This document shows, piece by piece, positions 56,201 through 63,150 of a DNA stretch of 64,000 nucleotides. Source of the stretch: Euleptes europaea (taxonomy: Eukaryota; Chordata; Lepidosauria; Squamata; Sphaerodactylidae). Made by a program: the position numbers and the translations under genes. The stretch covers positions 61,015,268 through 61,079,267 of the forward strand of contig NC_079324.1 of assembly GCF_029931775.1 (NCBI RefSeq), written 5' to 3'. The notes under the pieces were generated by a model. It was not told the DNA's origin. It searched no databases and saw only the letters and a program-made list of their open reading frames with translations. Each line of letters begins with the position of its first letter. Position 1 is the stretch's first letter.

Positions 56201-58323
56201 GCCTTAATCAATCGAGAAAGGGTCATATCAGGGCCCTGCAGAAAGCAGATTGAAACATGAGCCATTTCAATGAATGAATTTGAAACATATGAGAAGCAAA
56301 ACTCATCAGCTCCACCGCCTTTAACCACAACTAGAAAGGATACCCCCACACTCCAGCCCAGTGATTCCCAAGCTATGCGCTGTTGCAAGGGATGTGTAAA
56401 TGTATCACAATAAATAAACGAATGAAACAAGTAAAGGCTTCAGGCAATCAAACATTCAGCACACTGATCCACAGAAGACGCTGCTCACTGCACCGTTGTC
56501 AGCTGACGTGCTCAGAATAAACTTTCTCCTAACCAGCCTCTACCAGGAACAAGTCACTTGGCTGCCTCTCTGCATTGGGTGCAATTGCATCACTCATCCC
56601 TGATGCAAAGTTGGATCAGAATTACGAGCCTACAGGAAACGCTGCCTTTTGCCTCTATACACAAATCCCTGATTGACCTCTGGCTCCTTCCAATCAGGAA
56701 GCATACCTAGGCCATCTGCTCATGCACAGGAAGTGGACTGTTCTAAAGACAGGTAATTCATACCCTTTCGTATTGTGGAAGTAAACATGATGGGGTGGAA
56801 GAGAACCTCAGCTATGAAAACTTTGGGAAACACTGCACAACGAGATGCAGTATTAGGAAGCAATTTTCCTCCATGCCAGATTGGCCAGGGATCCTGAAGG
56901 ATTTTTTTTGGCCATCTTCTGGGCATGGCATTGGGATCACTGGAGATATGTGTGTGGGGGGGGGAGCAGTTGTGAATTTCCTGCCTTGTGCAGGGGTTTA
57001 ATCAGATGACCCTGGTGGTCCCTTCCAACTCTATGATTCTATGAAGGAAAGCCTCCGCCTCTGTGGAGATCTTTCAGAGCTACTGCAAAGCCTGCTTCTT
57101 TGCCAGGGCTTTTGAGGGCATTTGAATGGCAGGCCTTTTAATAGGGGGAGGAAAAGGGATTTGGGGTTTGATATTTTATTTTTGGTTTTAACAGAAAATG
57201 TAAGCCTCCTTGAACCGCGAGGAAAGGTGGGATATAAATGTTTTAATAAATAAACATAAATAAACATTATATGACTATTTGGGTCATAGTGTTCGAAACA
57301 CAGGAGTCCTTCCAGAAAAAAACGACTGGCAATGGAGGACAATGGCTCAGTCCAAGAGGGCATCTTTATAATAGAACTGTATCGTAGTCCACAGCTATGA
57401 CTACTGTAGGGATCATCTGCTCTTAATGTATTGCCTTATACCTTGTAATCCACTTTCTCTATTGTTTATCGTATACTTTTGCCTTAGTTTGTTGTCTGTA
57501 TTGTTCTCTACTTCTGTAAACCTTGTCCATTGTTCATTGGTTGTCTTATGCTGTTTGATCGCATGGCTTTATATCCTGTAAACTGCCATGGATAGCTCAA
57601 TCCTCCATGAACATGTCCACTCCCCTCTTAAAGCCTTCCAAGTTGGCAGCCATTGCCACATCCTGGGGGCAGGGAGTTCCACAATTTAACTATGCGTTGT
57701 GTGAAGAAATACTTCCTTTTATCTGTTTTGAATCTGTTTTGCCCTCAACTTGTCCTAGCATGATTGTATTTTCCAGTGACTCTTGTCTTCTCATAATGTG
57801 ACCAAAATACGACAGCCTCAGTTTAGTCATTTTAGCTTCTAGAGGCAGCTCAGGCTTGATTTGCTCTATAGCCCACTGATTTGTTTCCCTTTAACTGCCT
57901 TCTTTCCAAACTAAGCAGCCCTAAGCGTTTTGATCGCTACTTATAGGGCAGTTGCTCTAGCCTCCTGGTCATTTTGGTCTCCGTAACTCAGCTTGGGGTT
58001 CACCACACTTCCCACCATCACCCCCTCTAACAGAAAGGAGGTTCCACTTCCTTCCAGCATGACCTGCTCCGCACACAGACCTATTCCTCCCTCCTCCTCC
58101 TCTCCGGCCCCTGCTTGACCTGAAGCAGCAGCAGCAGCAGGCGATTCAGGCTGCGCCTCTCGAGGAGGCTGAGGTAGGGCCCGTCCCGGCCCATCTCGCT
58201 GATCAGCGCCAGCAGCGCCGTCTTGTAGGGGGTGACCCAGTCTTTGATGCCGAAGACGTTGGCGTGCACCACCCCGTTGGTCATCATGGGGTTGAAGTAC
58301 AGGCTCTCGTGCACGCTCGCCAT
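38082..58323 (-). CDS. ANAPC5: ANAPC5, complete gene, 17 coding exons
   Basis: Subunit 5 of the anaphase-promoting complex/cyclosome, the nuclear and cytosolic E3 ubiquitin ligase that drives exit from mitosis. ANAPC5 is a non-catalytic TPR-type scaffold in the platform with APC1 and APC4. Seventeen exons sum to 2271 bp: 756 codons plus TGA, against about 755 residues in mammals. The N-terminus MASVHESLYFNPMMTNGVVH and C-terminus VPLINAFK match the family. Helical TPR-like repeats run from about residue 250 onwards, for instance QQAELALREAIRIAQ and ALPILLQALALSQEYHLQ. The start at 58323 is the first ATG after a CCAAT-bearing CpG promoter. The least conserved stretch is about 165-200, around the exon 4/5 junction. 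Exon phases are consistent throughout. Introns are short and filled with SINEs, CR1 pieces and MITEs. All introns are GT-AG except intron 2, which is GC-AG. Confidence 0.97.
38338..38640 (-). mobile_element. tRNA-derived SINE (family E) in ANAPC5 intron 16
   Basis: On the minus strand the head reads CCCTGTGGTGCAGAGTGGTA, with a B-box-like 'gagttcgatcccg'. The tail ends 'acccggtgcttgcacagggg'. Confidence 0.8.
38726..39162 (+). mobile_element. CR1 RT fragment joined to an L2-like 3' tail (ANAPC5 intron 16)
   Basis: 38726-38940 encodes the CR1 RT piece LPLYKSMVGPRLEYCVQFWS. At about 38941 it changes abruptly to an L2-like 3' end ('aatcttcaagaggcagctga', 'taagctgccttgagttttca') with an 'aataaataaaacacac' tail. 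Confidence 0.7.
39208..39370 (-). CDS. ANAPC5: ANAPC5 exon 16
   Basis: 163 bp: LMLGLPEQALSILHLAIEPI through YTPQKKAE. Acceptor TCAG; donor G/GTAAGA. Confidence 0.97.
39556..39945 (+). mobile_element. 5S-rRNA-derived SINE split by an insertion (intron 15)
   Basis: 5S part 'gatttcggaagctaagcaag' stops at about 39612 and resumes at about 39893 with 'ttggatgggagacccccaag'. The 280 bp between begins 'tagatttatatcccgcccct', the reverse complement of an L2-like 3' end. Confidence 0.75.
40044..40191 (-). CDS. ANAPC5: ANAPC5 exon 15
   Basis: 148 bp: VLLSLAKLHLRSLCHTTALP through TILNLAFSQ. Acceptor TTAG; donor CAG/GTACGG. Slightly more divergent from mammals than neighbouring exons (KLHLRSLCHTT against ELYWRSSSPTI). 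Confidence 0.96.
40642..40749 (-). CDS. ANAPC5: ANAPC5 exon 14
   Basis: 108 bp: KAVVLKAQNQMSEAHKLLQK through KITEMVI. Acceptor GCAG; donor AG/GTGAGA. Confidence 0.97.
40897..41112 (-). mobile_element. hAT-like MITE, copy 12 (intron 13)
   Basis: TAGGGTCGCC start, GGCAACCCTA end, variant subfamily. Confidence 0.8.
41932..42342. mobile_element. 'ttttccgtctataag' MITE with internal palindromes
   Basis: Inverted ends 'catatttttccgtctataag' and 'cttatacacaggaaaatacg'. Sub-terminal 'gtataagacgacccc' / 'ggggtcgtcttatac' occur near each end. The GC-rich middle holds two related palindromes. Superfamily not determined. Confidence 0.7.
42112..42159. repeat. Perfect 48-bp palindrome
   Basis: 24-bp arms, no spacer, centred on CAGCTG. 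A related imperfect palindrome (21-bp arms) lies at 42215-42256. Confidence 0.95.
42536..42657 (-). CDS. ANAPC5: ANAPC5 exon 13
   Basis: 122 bp: LWMLCDQKIQFDRAVNDGKY through NSTEGVY. Acceptor TTAG; donor AG/GTGAGC. Confidence 0.97.
42772..42950 (-). mobile_element. tRNA-derived SINE (family D), partial (intron 12)
   Basis: 'gagttggttttgatatgcca' through 'ggctgagagagttcggtgag'; the tRNA head is missing. Confidence 0.75.
43375..43665 (-). mobile_element. tRNA-derived SINE (family D) reaching the exon 12 donor
   Basis: Full-length reverse copy. Its head AGAGCCAGAGTGGTGTAGTG starts at intron position +4 of ANAPC5 intron 12. It has the same transcriptional orientation as the gene. Confidence 0.88.
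43669..43743 (-). CDS. ANAPC5: ANAPC5 exon 12 (SINE abuts the donor)
   Basis: 75 bp, phase 0 at both ends: GYFAAASEILKHLKERFPPN and SQHAQ. The donor reads CAG/GTAAGAGCC. The bases from +4 onward match the head of a tRNA-derived SINE that fills 43375-43665 (see findings). Confidence 0.96.
44194..44364 (-). mobile_element. tRNA-derived SINE (family A) (intron 11)
   Basis: 'ttctactgaatcagaccact' to 'gctctgccactgagccacag'; lightly shortened. Confidence 0.8.
44601..44736 (-). CDS. ANAPC5: ANAPC5 exon 11
   Basis: 136 bp: TMSLQQAQMLLSMNSLEAVN through LAELHAEQ. Acceptor CCAG; donor CAG/GTGAGA. Confidence 0.97.
45009..45278 (+). mobile_element. tRNA-derived SINE (family A) with an inner 56-bp duplication (intron 10)
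   Basis: 'ggtctgcggctcagcagtag' to 'aaggcagcttcatatgtcc'. The segment starting 'gaccctggagagctgctgcc' occurs twice, at 45132 and 45188. Confidence 0.85.
45428..45642 (+). mobile_element. tRNA-derived SINE (family A) (intron 10)
   Basis: Full-length copy, antisense to ANAPC5, ending 40 bp from exon 10. Confidence 0.9.
45682..45863 (-). CDS. ANAPC5: ANAPC5 exon 10
   Basis: 182 bp: YLASLGIQSLVQQRAFAGKT through AAIWRLYGR. Acceptor CTAG; donor AG/GTGCTT. A full-length tRNA-derived SINE ends only 40 bp beyond the donor (45642). Confidence 0.97.
45949..46378 (-). mobile_element. Two CR1 3' ends in tandem (intron 9)
   Basis: 45949-46105 and 46114-46378 each start with the reverse terminal 'ataagaacataagaaaggcc' type sequence. 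Confidence 0.85.
46640..46729 (-). CDS. ANAPC5: ANAPC5 exon 9
   Basis: 90 bp, phase 0 at both ends: SWLYILEQKKSDSCVLLEHS and VKKAVHFGLP. Acceptor CCAG; donor CCA/GTACGT. Confidence 0.97.
47250..47436. mobile_element. hAT-type MITE (CAGGGGTGTCAAAC termini)
   Basis: 187 bp with perfect 14-bp inverted ends and a perfect 8-bp target duplication CTCTATGA (47242-47249 and 47437-47444). Confidence 0.93.
47577..47784 (-). mobile_element. tRNA-derived SINE (family A) nested in CR1
   Basis: Full-length reverse copy. The flanks CACCAGGTT and CACTAGGTT (8 of 9) are its target duplication. Confidence 0.9.
47974..48185 (+). mobile_element. 5S-rRNA-derived SINE (intron 8)
   Basis: The best copy: 'cagatctcggaagttaagca', 'atttggatgggagaccaccg' (5S internal promoter), then tail 'ggctgcgacttgacagcac'. 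Confidence 0.9.
48422..48503 (-). CDS. ANAPC5: ANAPC5 exon 8
   Basis: 82 bp completing Tyr-317, then QQAELALREAIRIAQESNDH and VCLQHCL. This is a TPR-type helical hairpin. Acceptor GCAG; donor TTG/GTGAGA. Confidence 0.97.
48629..48837 (+). mobile_element. hAT-like MITE, copy 13 (intron 7)
   Basis: Full length; target duplication GTAAAGAG / GAAAAGAG (7 of 8). Confidence 0.87.
48838..49493. other. ANAPC5 intron 7, mostly unassigned
   Basis: A CR1 scrap ('ggctggatcagaccaaaggc') is at about 48952 and a possible LINE tail at about 49380-49440. Nothing else recognised. Confidence 0.4.
49494..49719 (-). mobile_element. tRNA-derived SINE (family A) (intron 7)
   Basis: Full-length reverse copy ending 'ctctgctactgagccataac'. 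Confidence 0.87.
49858..50296 (-). mobile_element. tRNA-derived SINE (family D) interrupted by a foldback MITE
   Basis: SINE parts at 49858-49983 and about 50132-50296. The break is at 'accctgtgaggta', and 'cctgtgagg' recurs after the insert. Confidence 0.8.
49985..50131 (+). mobile_element. Foldback MITE ('gtgggtagccgtgttagtct')
   Basis: 'cagtgggtagccgtgttagt' to 'agctcacttcttcagatgaa'; one arm of the family, inserted in a SINE. Confidence 0.75.
50577..50767 (-). CDS. ANAPC5: ANAPC5 exon 7
   Basis: 191 bp encoding HYLSYLNSLRVQDVFSSTHS through LHCRFGH. The donor TA/GTGAGT splits a Tyr codon: the intron-retained reading would be TAG. Nearly identical to the mammalian protein. Confidence 0.97.
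50990..51732 (-). mobile_element. Two CR1 3' regions (intron 6)
   Basis: 50990-51330 ('atcatagagctggaagggcc') and 51405-51732 ('cataagaacataagaaaggc' through 'ttccacaatt'), from two CR1 subfamilies. Confidence 0.85.
51938..51963 (+). repeat. Short (TG)n microsatellite
   Basis: About 12 TG units, 20 bp from ANAPC5 exon 6 on its 3' side. Confidence 0.95.
51986..52087 (-). CDS. ANAPC5: ANAPC5 exon 6
   Basis: 102 bp, phase 0 at both ends, encoding ASLLKNDETKALSPASLQKE and on to NPDFAEA. Acceptor CCAG; donor GCG/GTAGGT. Confidence 0.95.
52578..52852 (+). mobile_element. tRNA-derived SINE (family D) (intron 5)
   Basis: A forward copy: 'gggtggtttagtggttaaga' head, 'gaaccgggttggtttcccca' B-box region, 'aaaccaactccttcttcttc' end. 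Confidence 0.87.
52908..53135 (+). mobile_element. tRNA-derived SINE with LINE-like tail (family G) (intron 5)
   Basis: 'agtgtggtatagcgaggtta' head, 'gtttcgaatccccactcgtg' B box, 'gggcgaccttgggccagtca' body and 'gctgctttgggtccccaaag' tail ending in ATAAATA repeats. Widespread in reptiles. Confidence 0.85.
53242..53308 (-). CDS. ANAPC5: ANAPC5 exon 5
   Basis: 67 bp encoding EEDISCNGPLSQKQAEYFLS and QQ. Acceptor CAAG; donor CAG/GTCTGT. It corresponds to the mammalian EEEVSCSGPLSQKQAEFFLS. Confidence 0.94.
54075..54236 (-). mobile_element. tRNA-derived SINE (family A), shortened (intron 4)
   Basis: 'gccggcagcggctctccagg' to 'ctaccactgaatcatggccc'; the 3' end is deleted internally. Confidence 0.8.
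54237..54858. other. ANAPC5 intron 4, nothing recognised
   Basis: No repeat clearly assigned between the SINE and exon 4. Confidence 0.35.
54859..55054 (-). CDS. ANAPC5: ANAPC5 exon 4
   Basis: 196 bp, residues 132-197. It begins GLFLRQMILAYNKLSFSQVY and ends in an acidic, variable stretch SKMEKEDFDGPLR. Donor AG/GTTTCC is weaker than average, but frame and homology support it. Confidence 0.94.
55295..55404 (-). CDS. ANAPC5: ANAPC5 exon 3
   Basis: 110 bp encoding IKLMAAGELKDMEQFFDDLS and on to HKTSVVG. The acceptor is ATAG and the donor is G/GTACTG. The segment is strongly conserved. Confidence 0.96.
55655..55822 (+). mobile_element. 5S-rRNA-derived SINE (intron 2)
   Basis: 'agatctaagaagctaagcag', 'cctggatgggagaccaccaa', then tail 'gtctcttgcctggaaaaccc'. 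It directly precedes a CR1 3' end. Confidence 0.87.
55824..56098 (-). mobile_element. CR1 3' region (intron 2)
   Basis: 'cataagaacatcagaaagac' through 'ccctcttaaagccttccaaa'; it ends 58 bp from exon 2. Confidence 0.85.
56156..56235 (-). CDS. ANAPC5: ANAPC5 exon 2 (GC splice donor)
   Basis: 80 bp, residues 69-95 in part: GPDMTLSRLIKAIEERCSQL onwards to VQIR. The acceptor is CTGCAG. The donor reads AAG/GCAAGT: the intron starts with GC, not GT. Reading frame and homology both need this exact boundary (see findings). Confidence 0.93.
56850..57044 (+). mobile_element. CR1 3' end (intron 1)
   Basis: 'ggccatcttctgggcatggc' to 'caactctatgattctatga'. Confidence 0.8.
57140..57262 (+). mobile_element. 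L2-like LINE 3' tail (intron 1)
   Basis: 'gtaagcctccttgaaccgcg', 'ggtgggatataaatg' and an AATAAATAAACA tail. Confidence 0.6.
57585..57985 (-). mobile_element. CR1 3' region interrupted by an RTE/BovB-like fragment
   Basis: CR1 at 57585-57755 ('catgaacatgtccactcccc') and 57890-57985 ('ctttccaaactaagcagccc'). Between them (57756-57889) is a piece matching the RTE/BovB-like copy at 60348. Confidence 0.75.
58120..58323 (-). CDS. ANAPC5: ANAPC5 exon 1 (coding part)
   Basis: 204 bp, residues 1-68. ATG at 58323-58321; donor CAG/GTCAAG at 58120/58119. It ends in a run of CTG codons giving RLLLLLLQ, where the mammalian protein has LLLPLLQ. The frame stays open upstream of the ATG but has no further ATG, only non-ATG codons, so MASVHES is the start. 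Confidence 0.97.
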
Positions 58324-58620
58324 GCCCGCCGCCTCCCTGCCTTCCTTCTTGCCGCTCAGCTGGGCCTGCTCGGCAGGGGGACGGCGCGGGGCGTCGCACC
58401 CGCTAAGGCGCGAACTGACCAATCACAACGAGCCCTGAGCCGGGACGTCTCGTAATTGGGCTCGGGTGGAAACTTGACTCCCGGCTGCAAAGGTTCCCCC
58501 GTGGCTGCGGAGAAGGGAGCGGGCGTGCTGGGCGGGTCTGATGCTGGAGGCGGAGAGGGGTCGGATTGCGAGGTCGGAGGTGGGAGGGAGACGTCTGGGG
58601 AAGGATGATACGTAGGGGAA
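58324..58620 (-). promoter_or_regulatory. ANAPC5: ANAPC5 CpG-rich promoter
   Basis: A CpG-rich segment directly upstream of the ANAPC5 start, with an inverted CCAAT box at 58419-58423 and a second ATTGG near 58455. No TATA box was seen. The transcription start is probably within 100 bp of the ATG. Confidence 0.6.
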
Positions 58621-58629
58621 GAAAATACT

Positions 58630-58722
58630 AGAGTCTAGTCTGTGGGCTTCCTAGAGGCCACCGTGTGAACAGACGGCTGGACTTGGTGGACCTTGGTCTA
58701 TGCAGCAAGGCCGTTCTTGTGT
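58630..58722 (+). mobile_element. CR1 3' tip
   Basis: 'gtgggcttcctagaggccac' and 'gacttggtggaccttggtct', ending 'cgttcttgtgtta'. Confidence 0.7.
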
Positions 58723-58778
58723 TAGATTTCTAGAGTTAAGGATGAAACGATGGGTTATCACCGAAACGTCTTTAATTA

Positions 58779-59010
58779 GTAGGAGAAGAAGAGTTGGTTT
58801 TTATATGCCGACTTTCTCTACCCCTTAAGGAAGAATCAAACCGGCTTACAATCCCCTTCCCACAACAGACACCCTGTGAGATGGGGCGGAGAGAGCAGTG
58901 GCTAGCCCAGGGTCACCCAGCTGGCTTCATGGGTAGGAGTGGGGAAACCAACCTCGCTCATCAAGATTAGCGTCCACCGCTCACGTGGAGGATTGGGGAA
59001 TCAAATTAAG
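58779..59010 (-). mobile_element. tRNA-derived SINE (family D), partial
   Basis: 'gagttggtttttatatgccg' to 'gattggggaatcaaatt'; the tRNA head is cut off. Confidence 0.8.
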
Positions 59011-60347
59011 CAGGAGTCCAGTGTCACTGCAATGTTATTTCGATGCGGCAAACTACAACTCTAAAACCAGAGTGACTGTCCGCATTCTCTTTTTTGGTCT
59101 TTATTTCCCCTAAATACGGTTAGAAGGTATCTATGTATATATTACGCTGTGTGAACATGTGGTAAGGGAATATGTTATTAAGGAGAACATAAATGACAAT
59201 CTATGGATAAATTGCATTTTGTCACACTTGTAAAGGGCTTCCAGAAGACAGATACAAATTTCAGATAAGCAATTTTTTGTGAATGAAGGTGCTACATACC
59301 TGACATATTGCATAGTTATAAATGTTTCATATTTAATATGAAGATCCCATTTTCTCAATCCATTTGTGATTTGTTCTTTGAATTGTTTTCCTAAATCTAT
59401 CCTCATTTAGTGGATTATTAGCAAGGATGCAGATGTAGAGCATAATTACTCTGGTGTTAAAGGTTTGAGGGCTTTGAGTTATTTTATGACTTTCTCCCCT
59501 TGTATTATTTACTTACATGAGATAATATAATTTGCTTTATGTTTCCTACATCTGGCAAGCACACTAATAGCTCTCTTGTAATTTTAAGAGCACGTGATAG
59601 GATAAAAATAGAAACATGAGAGAGGTTTACCTCCCTAGGCAGGCAGCATGACCAAGTAATCTTGTTAGTTCTTGCACATGCAAGAGAGGAGCATGAAAAA
59701 GGCAAATCCTGACACTAAGCAGAACAGCTTTCCACAAGGCTCTCTCCTAATGATCTAGTTTACTGTGCAGTGAAGGTGCCCTTTGGATGTGACAGCATCA
59801 TCAGAAATCTCTCTTGTACAGGTTTTTCCAATGGCACAGCTGCTAAGAACCTCTGCGACCCACTCATGTAGTGGCAGGCTTTAAATGTTATAGCGCAACT
59901 GTGGGGTAAACAGACAGAAAACCAGCTAGATTGTATAGAATGGTGTGTATCTGCTCATAGGGTTGTGGATGAAGATCTTGTTTTAGGCGTGGAGCATTGA
60001 TTATGTATATGGAGTGTGTATTATATGTTGTATGTGTTTGTTTTTTGGAAAATTAAAAAAAATTAAAAGAAAACCAGCAGTGTGTTGCTGCTGGGAGTTT
60101 TAAAAAGCACGCCGTGGTTCCTAATAAGCTCATCTCAATGTTGTTTCCCCAGCAAAACTTGTCTGCTTCAGCAAATTCAGCAATCGCACTGCACTATGAG
60201 CTTCCACTTTTTCTGTAACACCAATATCTAACCCCCCACCCTGCCCCCATGTCTGTCTTTGTCCCCAAGCACAGTGAAATCCATATAATTGTGTCATCTC
60301 ACATACATATTATCATATTAGTATTAAAAATTATATTTTATCTAACT
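59011..60347. other. ANAPC5-RNF34 intergenic, unassigned
   Basis: AT-rich. A LINE-like 3' end may close at about 60065 ('ggaaaattaaaaaaaattaa'). No gene recognised. Confidence 0.4.
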
Positions 60348-60612
60348 GTGTGTGTATTAAGAGCCCTCAAGTCACTTCCGACTCATGGCGGCCCTATGAA
60401 TCAATGTCCTTCAAAACGTGCTATCTTTACCAGCCTTGCTCAGGTCTTGCAAACTGAGGGCCATGGCTTCCTTTATTGAGTCAACCCATCTCTTGTTGGG
60501 TCTTCCTCTTTCCCTGCTGCCTTCAACTTTTCCTATGATTGTCTTTTCCAGTGACTCTTGTTTTCTCATAAGGTCACCGAAGTACGATAGCCTCAGTTTA
60601 GTCATTTTGGCT
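60348..60612 (-). mobile_element. RTE/BovB-like LINE 3' end
   Basis: Minus-strand peptide TKLRLSYFGDLMRKQESLEK then RERGRPNKRWVDSIKEAMAL. This is the conserved C-terminal tail motif of RTE/BovB-type LINE proteins. 5'-truncated. Confidence 0.75.
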
Positions 60613-60631
60613 TCTATCTATAGATGTTTTA

Positions 60632-60835
60632 CAGTGGGAAGCCGTGTTAGTCTGTCTGCAGTAGTAGAAATGACCCTGTAGTAGAAATGGACCACCAGGG
60701 TCATCTAGTCCAGCCCCCTGCACAATGCAGGAAATTCACTTCTAAGTGAGCTGTGGCTCACGAAAGCTCATGCCCTACCAGAAAATATTTTTGTTAGTCT
60801 TTAAGGCGCTACTGGGCTCTTGCCCTTTTCTATTA
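60632..60835. mobile_element. Foldback MITE with a CR1 tip inside
   Basis: Left arm 'acagtgggaagccgtgttag' and right arm 'cacgaaagctcatgccctac' to 'cttgcccttttctatt'. 60672-60738 is a CR1 3' tip ('ggaccaccagggtcatctag'). Confidence 0.75.
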
Positions 60836-61019
60836 TCTATAGATGTGTGTGTATATATAGCTTTTATCTATCTCTACACATGCTATAAGGCGCCTTGAGT
60901 TCTGTTTCGCTAGAAAGGAGAGACAGACGCATGAAAAACAATACCAAGGGCTATGGCGTCACGCACCCCACCCAGTTCCGTGATAAACGGACTCTTCCTT
61001 ATTTCTCTATTCCCACCCC

Positions 61020-61460
61020 TCCTCTTCCTCCAATCGAAAAACAAAGGACTCTCCTTTCCTCCCGCCCCTTTCCCGCTTCTTCCTTGCTGATTGGCAGCGC
61101 TGCGGAGGAAGCATTGACTCCCATTGGTCGCAGGGCAGCCAATGAGTACGCGCGGGTGGCGCCAGGGGGTCCTCTGTGGCTCCTCCTCTCCCATAGGCGC
61201 GAGAGGCCCCCCCTTCAGGGCGACGGAGGGGCTGCGGCGCGCGTGCGCGTGAGGGGCGGCGAGAGAGGAGAGCCGTTGGGGCGGTTGGCGCCCTTCCCCC
61301 GGTCGCTTCCTGCCCCCCGTTCCCTCCCCCCCCCCAACCCCGCGGGCTGAGGCGGCCGTCGCCGTGGCGAAGGAAGGAAACGCCGAAGCGGCCATGAAGG
61401 TGAACCTCGGCGGCCGGGGAGTGACGTTGGGGGGGGGGATGTCTCGGCTAGAGAGGCGGG
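61020..61460 (+). promoter_or_regulatory. RNF34: RNF34 CpG-island promoter and 5' UTR
   Basis: A GC-rich segment with several CCAAT boxes in both orientations: CCAATC near 61029, GATTGG at 61089-61094, ATTGG at 61123-61127 and CCAAT at 61139-61143. A run rich in CG dinucleotides follows, containing GCGCGCGTGCGCG near 61235, which resembles an NRF-1 site. The 5' UTR leads to the ATG at 61394. Confidence 0.65.
61394..61399 (+). CDS. RNF34: RNF34 exon 1, coding part (Met-Lys only)
   Basis: ATG AAG in a good Kozak context (GCGGCCATGA), immediately followed by donor GTGAAC. The mammalian RNF34 protein begins MKAGATS, and RNF34 is the gene next to ANAPC5 in the divergent orientation. RNF34 is a RING-type E3 ubiquitin ligase with an N-terminal FYVE-like zinc finger. 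No second exon was found in the remaining 2.6 kb, so the identification rests on two codons, the promoter and synteny. Confidence 0.6.
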
Positions 61461-61658
61461 GCTGAGAGGCCTAGTGGTAGAACTCGCTTTTCTCAGAGGG
61501 TGGGTGTAAGTGGGGAGCACAACGCAAGAAGGAAGCTGTGAAGAAGGGGCCTGCGTGAGGAGGAGGAGAATGCCCGGCCTGCCTTGGGTCGGAGGGTGGA
61601 CGGGGAGCCTCCTTCCCCGCCTTGCAGTGAAGCCCTGGCCCAGGTCCCCCCCCCCGTC

Positions 61659-61917
61659 ATAGAATCATAGAGTTGGAAGGGACCACCAGGGTCATCTAGT
61701 CCAGCCCCCTGCACAATGCAGGAAATTCACAGCTACCTCCCACCCACACCCCCAGTGACCCCAACTCCATGCCCAGAAGATGGCCAAGATGCCCTCCCTC
61801 TCATCATCTGCCTAAGGTCATAGAATCAGCCTTGCTGACAGATGGCCATCTAGCCTCTGCTTCAAAACCTCCAGGGAAGGAGTGCTCACCCCCTCCCGAG
61901 GAAGCCTGTTCCACTGT
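61659..61917 (-). mobile_element. CR1 3' end (RNF34 intron 1)
   Basis: 'tcatagaatcatagagttgg' through 'gaggaagcctgttccactg'. A very intact 3' part, so probably young. Confidence 0.9.
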
Positions 61918-63150
61918 CAGTGTATTTCTTTCTCTCCTGGCCACAACAGGGGGAAGGGCAGTACTCAGGTTGGGGGGGGGGCGTTAAAATGCCCCACATG
62001 CTCCCTGGGGAAAATTGGGGGCATTCTGGGGGAGGGGAGGAACAGGGGTTCACCGTTGAAGGGGAGAGGTAAGGTGGATCTGAAAGGGTTTGTATAAATT
62101 GCCTGTATACCAGGGTGGGTTTGTGAGGCACCCCCGTCCCTCTCCTCCCCAGGAGGAAACCACGACTGGGGTGGGCTTGTGGGACTGCCTAGTTTCTTTT
62201 CATTCAACGGAGAAGGAAGAGCCTTGCTTAAAAGATGCAACACTGCAATCCTGTGCAATGGTACATGGGATTAGGCAAGTAGGTGATGTGAAAGACACCT
62301 GCCTGAGACCCTGACTTCGATGGACCAAGGGTCTGATTCAGTATAATGCAGCTTCATGTGTTCATGTGTGGGATTAAGTGCCCCTTTGGCTTGGTAGGAT
62401 TTACAGTGGATTGGGATGGCTGCAGTCATTTTGGCCGTGGCGGCAGCTTTTTTGCTGTGCCTGAGGACGGTGTTCTCGGGGCGGGTTGGCTTCAGGGGAG
62501 AAGGCTGGTGTCTGGCTGCATCCTCTTCCCCTTCTTGCCTGTTGCGGCTGTGTAAATACGTGCCTGAGGACGTAGAGAAAGTGGCGAACGGGTGGGACTA
62601 ACCAGCTATTTCGTGGTTTTCTTAGACTCCTTGTCAGATTTGTTGCAGCAGATTAATAATCTGGGTTCGGTGATGGAAAGGATTTAAGGGCGCTCTCATC
62701 CAGCTTCTTTGGTGGAAATGGCAAAGGTGAGGAATAGGCGCTGAAAGGGTGTGTGGAATTTCTGTTATTTAAAAAATGACAAACTGCGCCAGGCGGAGAG
62801 TGCCACATCGAGGCTTTTATCTGTTTTGCATGGTTTTAGTTGGATTTATTCTATATTTAATTTTTGTAAACTGCTTTGTGAAGATTAAAAAATGACAAAT
62901 TGCAGGTGGCGGAGAGTGCCACATCCTAGTTGATGGTCTGGGTTGGTGGGAACACATTACTCTTGTTCTGAAACATTTGCGCTGGTAACCAGCTCGATTC
63001 TGTACTCTTTCAAAGTTCTCATTTTAGCTTTTAAAAACGTATGAGGGCTGTATCCTGAGAATCTTGGGGGACTGCCTTCTCTTTGAATCACCATATGAGG
63101 GTTACAAGACTTTCCAGTGCGGCTCTCCTTCCTTCCCTATTTATATTCTT
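61918..63150 (+). other. RNF34 intron 1, mostly unassigned
   Basis: Contains a SINE family A 3' half at 62267-62369 ('ggcaagtaggtgatgtgaaa' to 'cagcttcatgtgttcatgtg'). No RNF34 exon 2 was found. Confidence 0.5.

Noticed and set aside
58324-58422. N-terminal extension of ANAPC5 upstream of MASVHES
   Set aside because: The frame is open but begins only with a TTG, has no ATG and no similarity to the family; it is 5' UTR or promoter.
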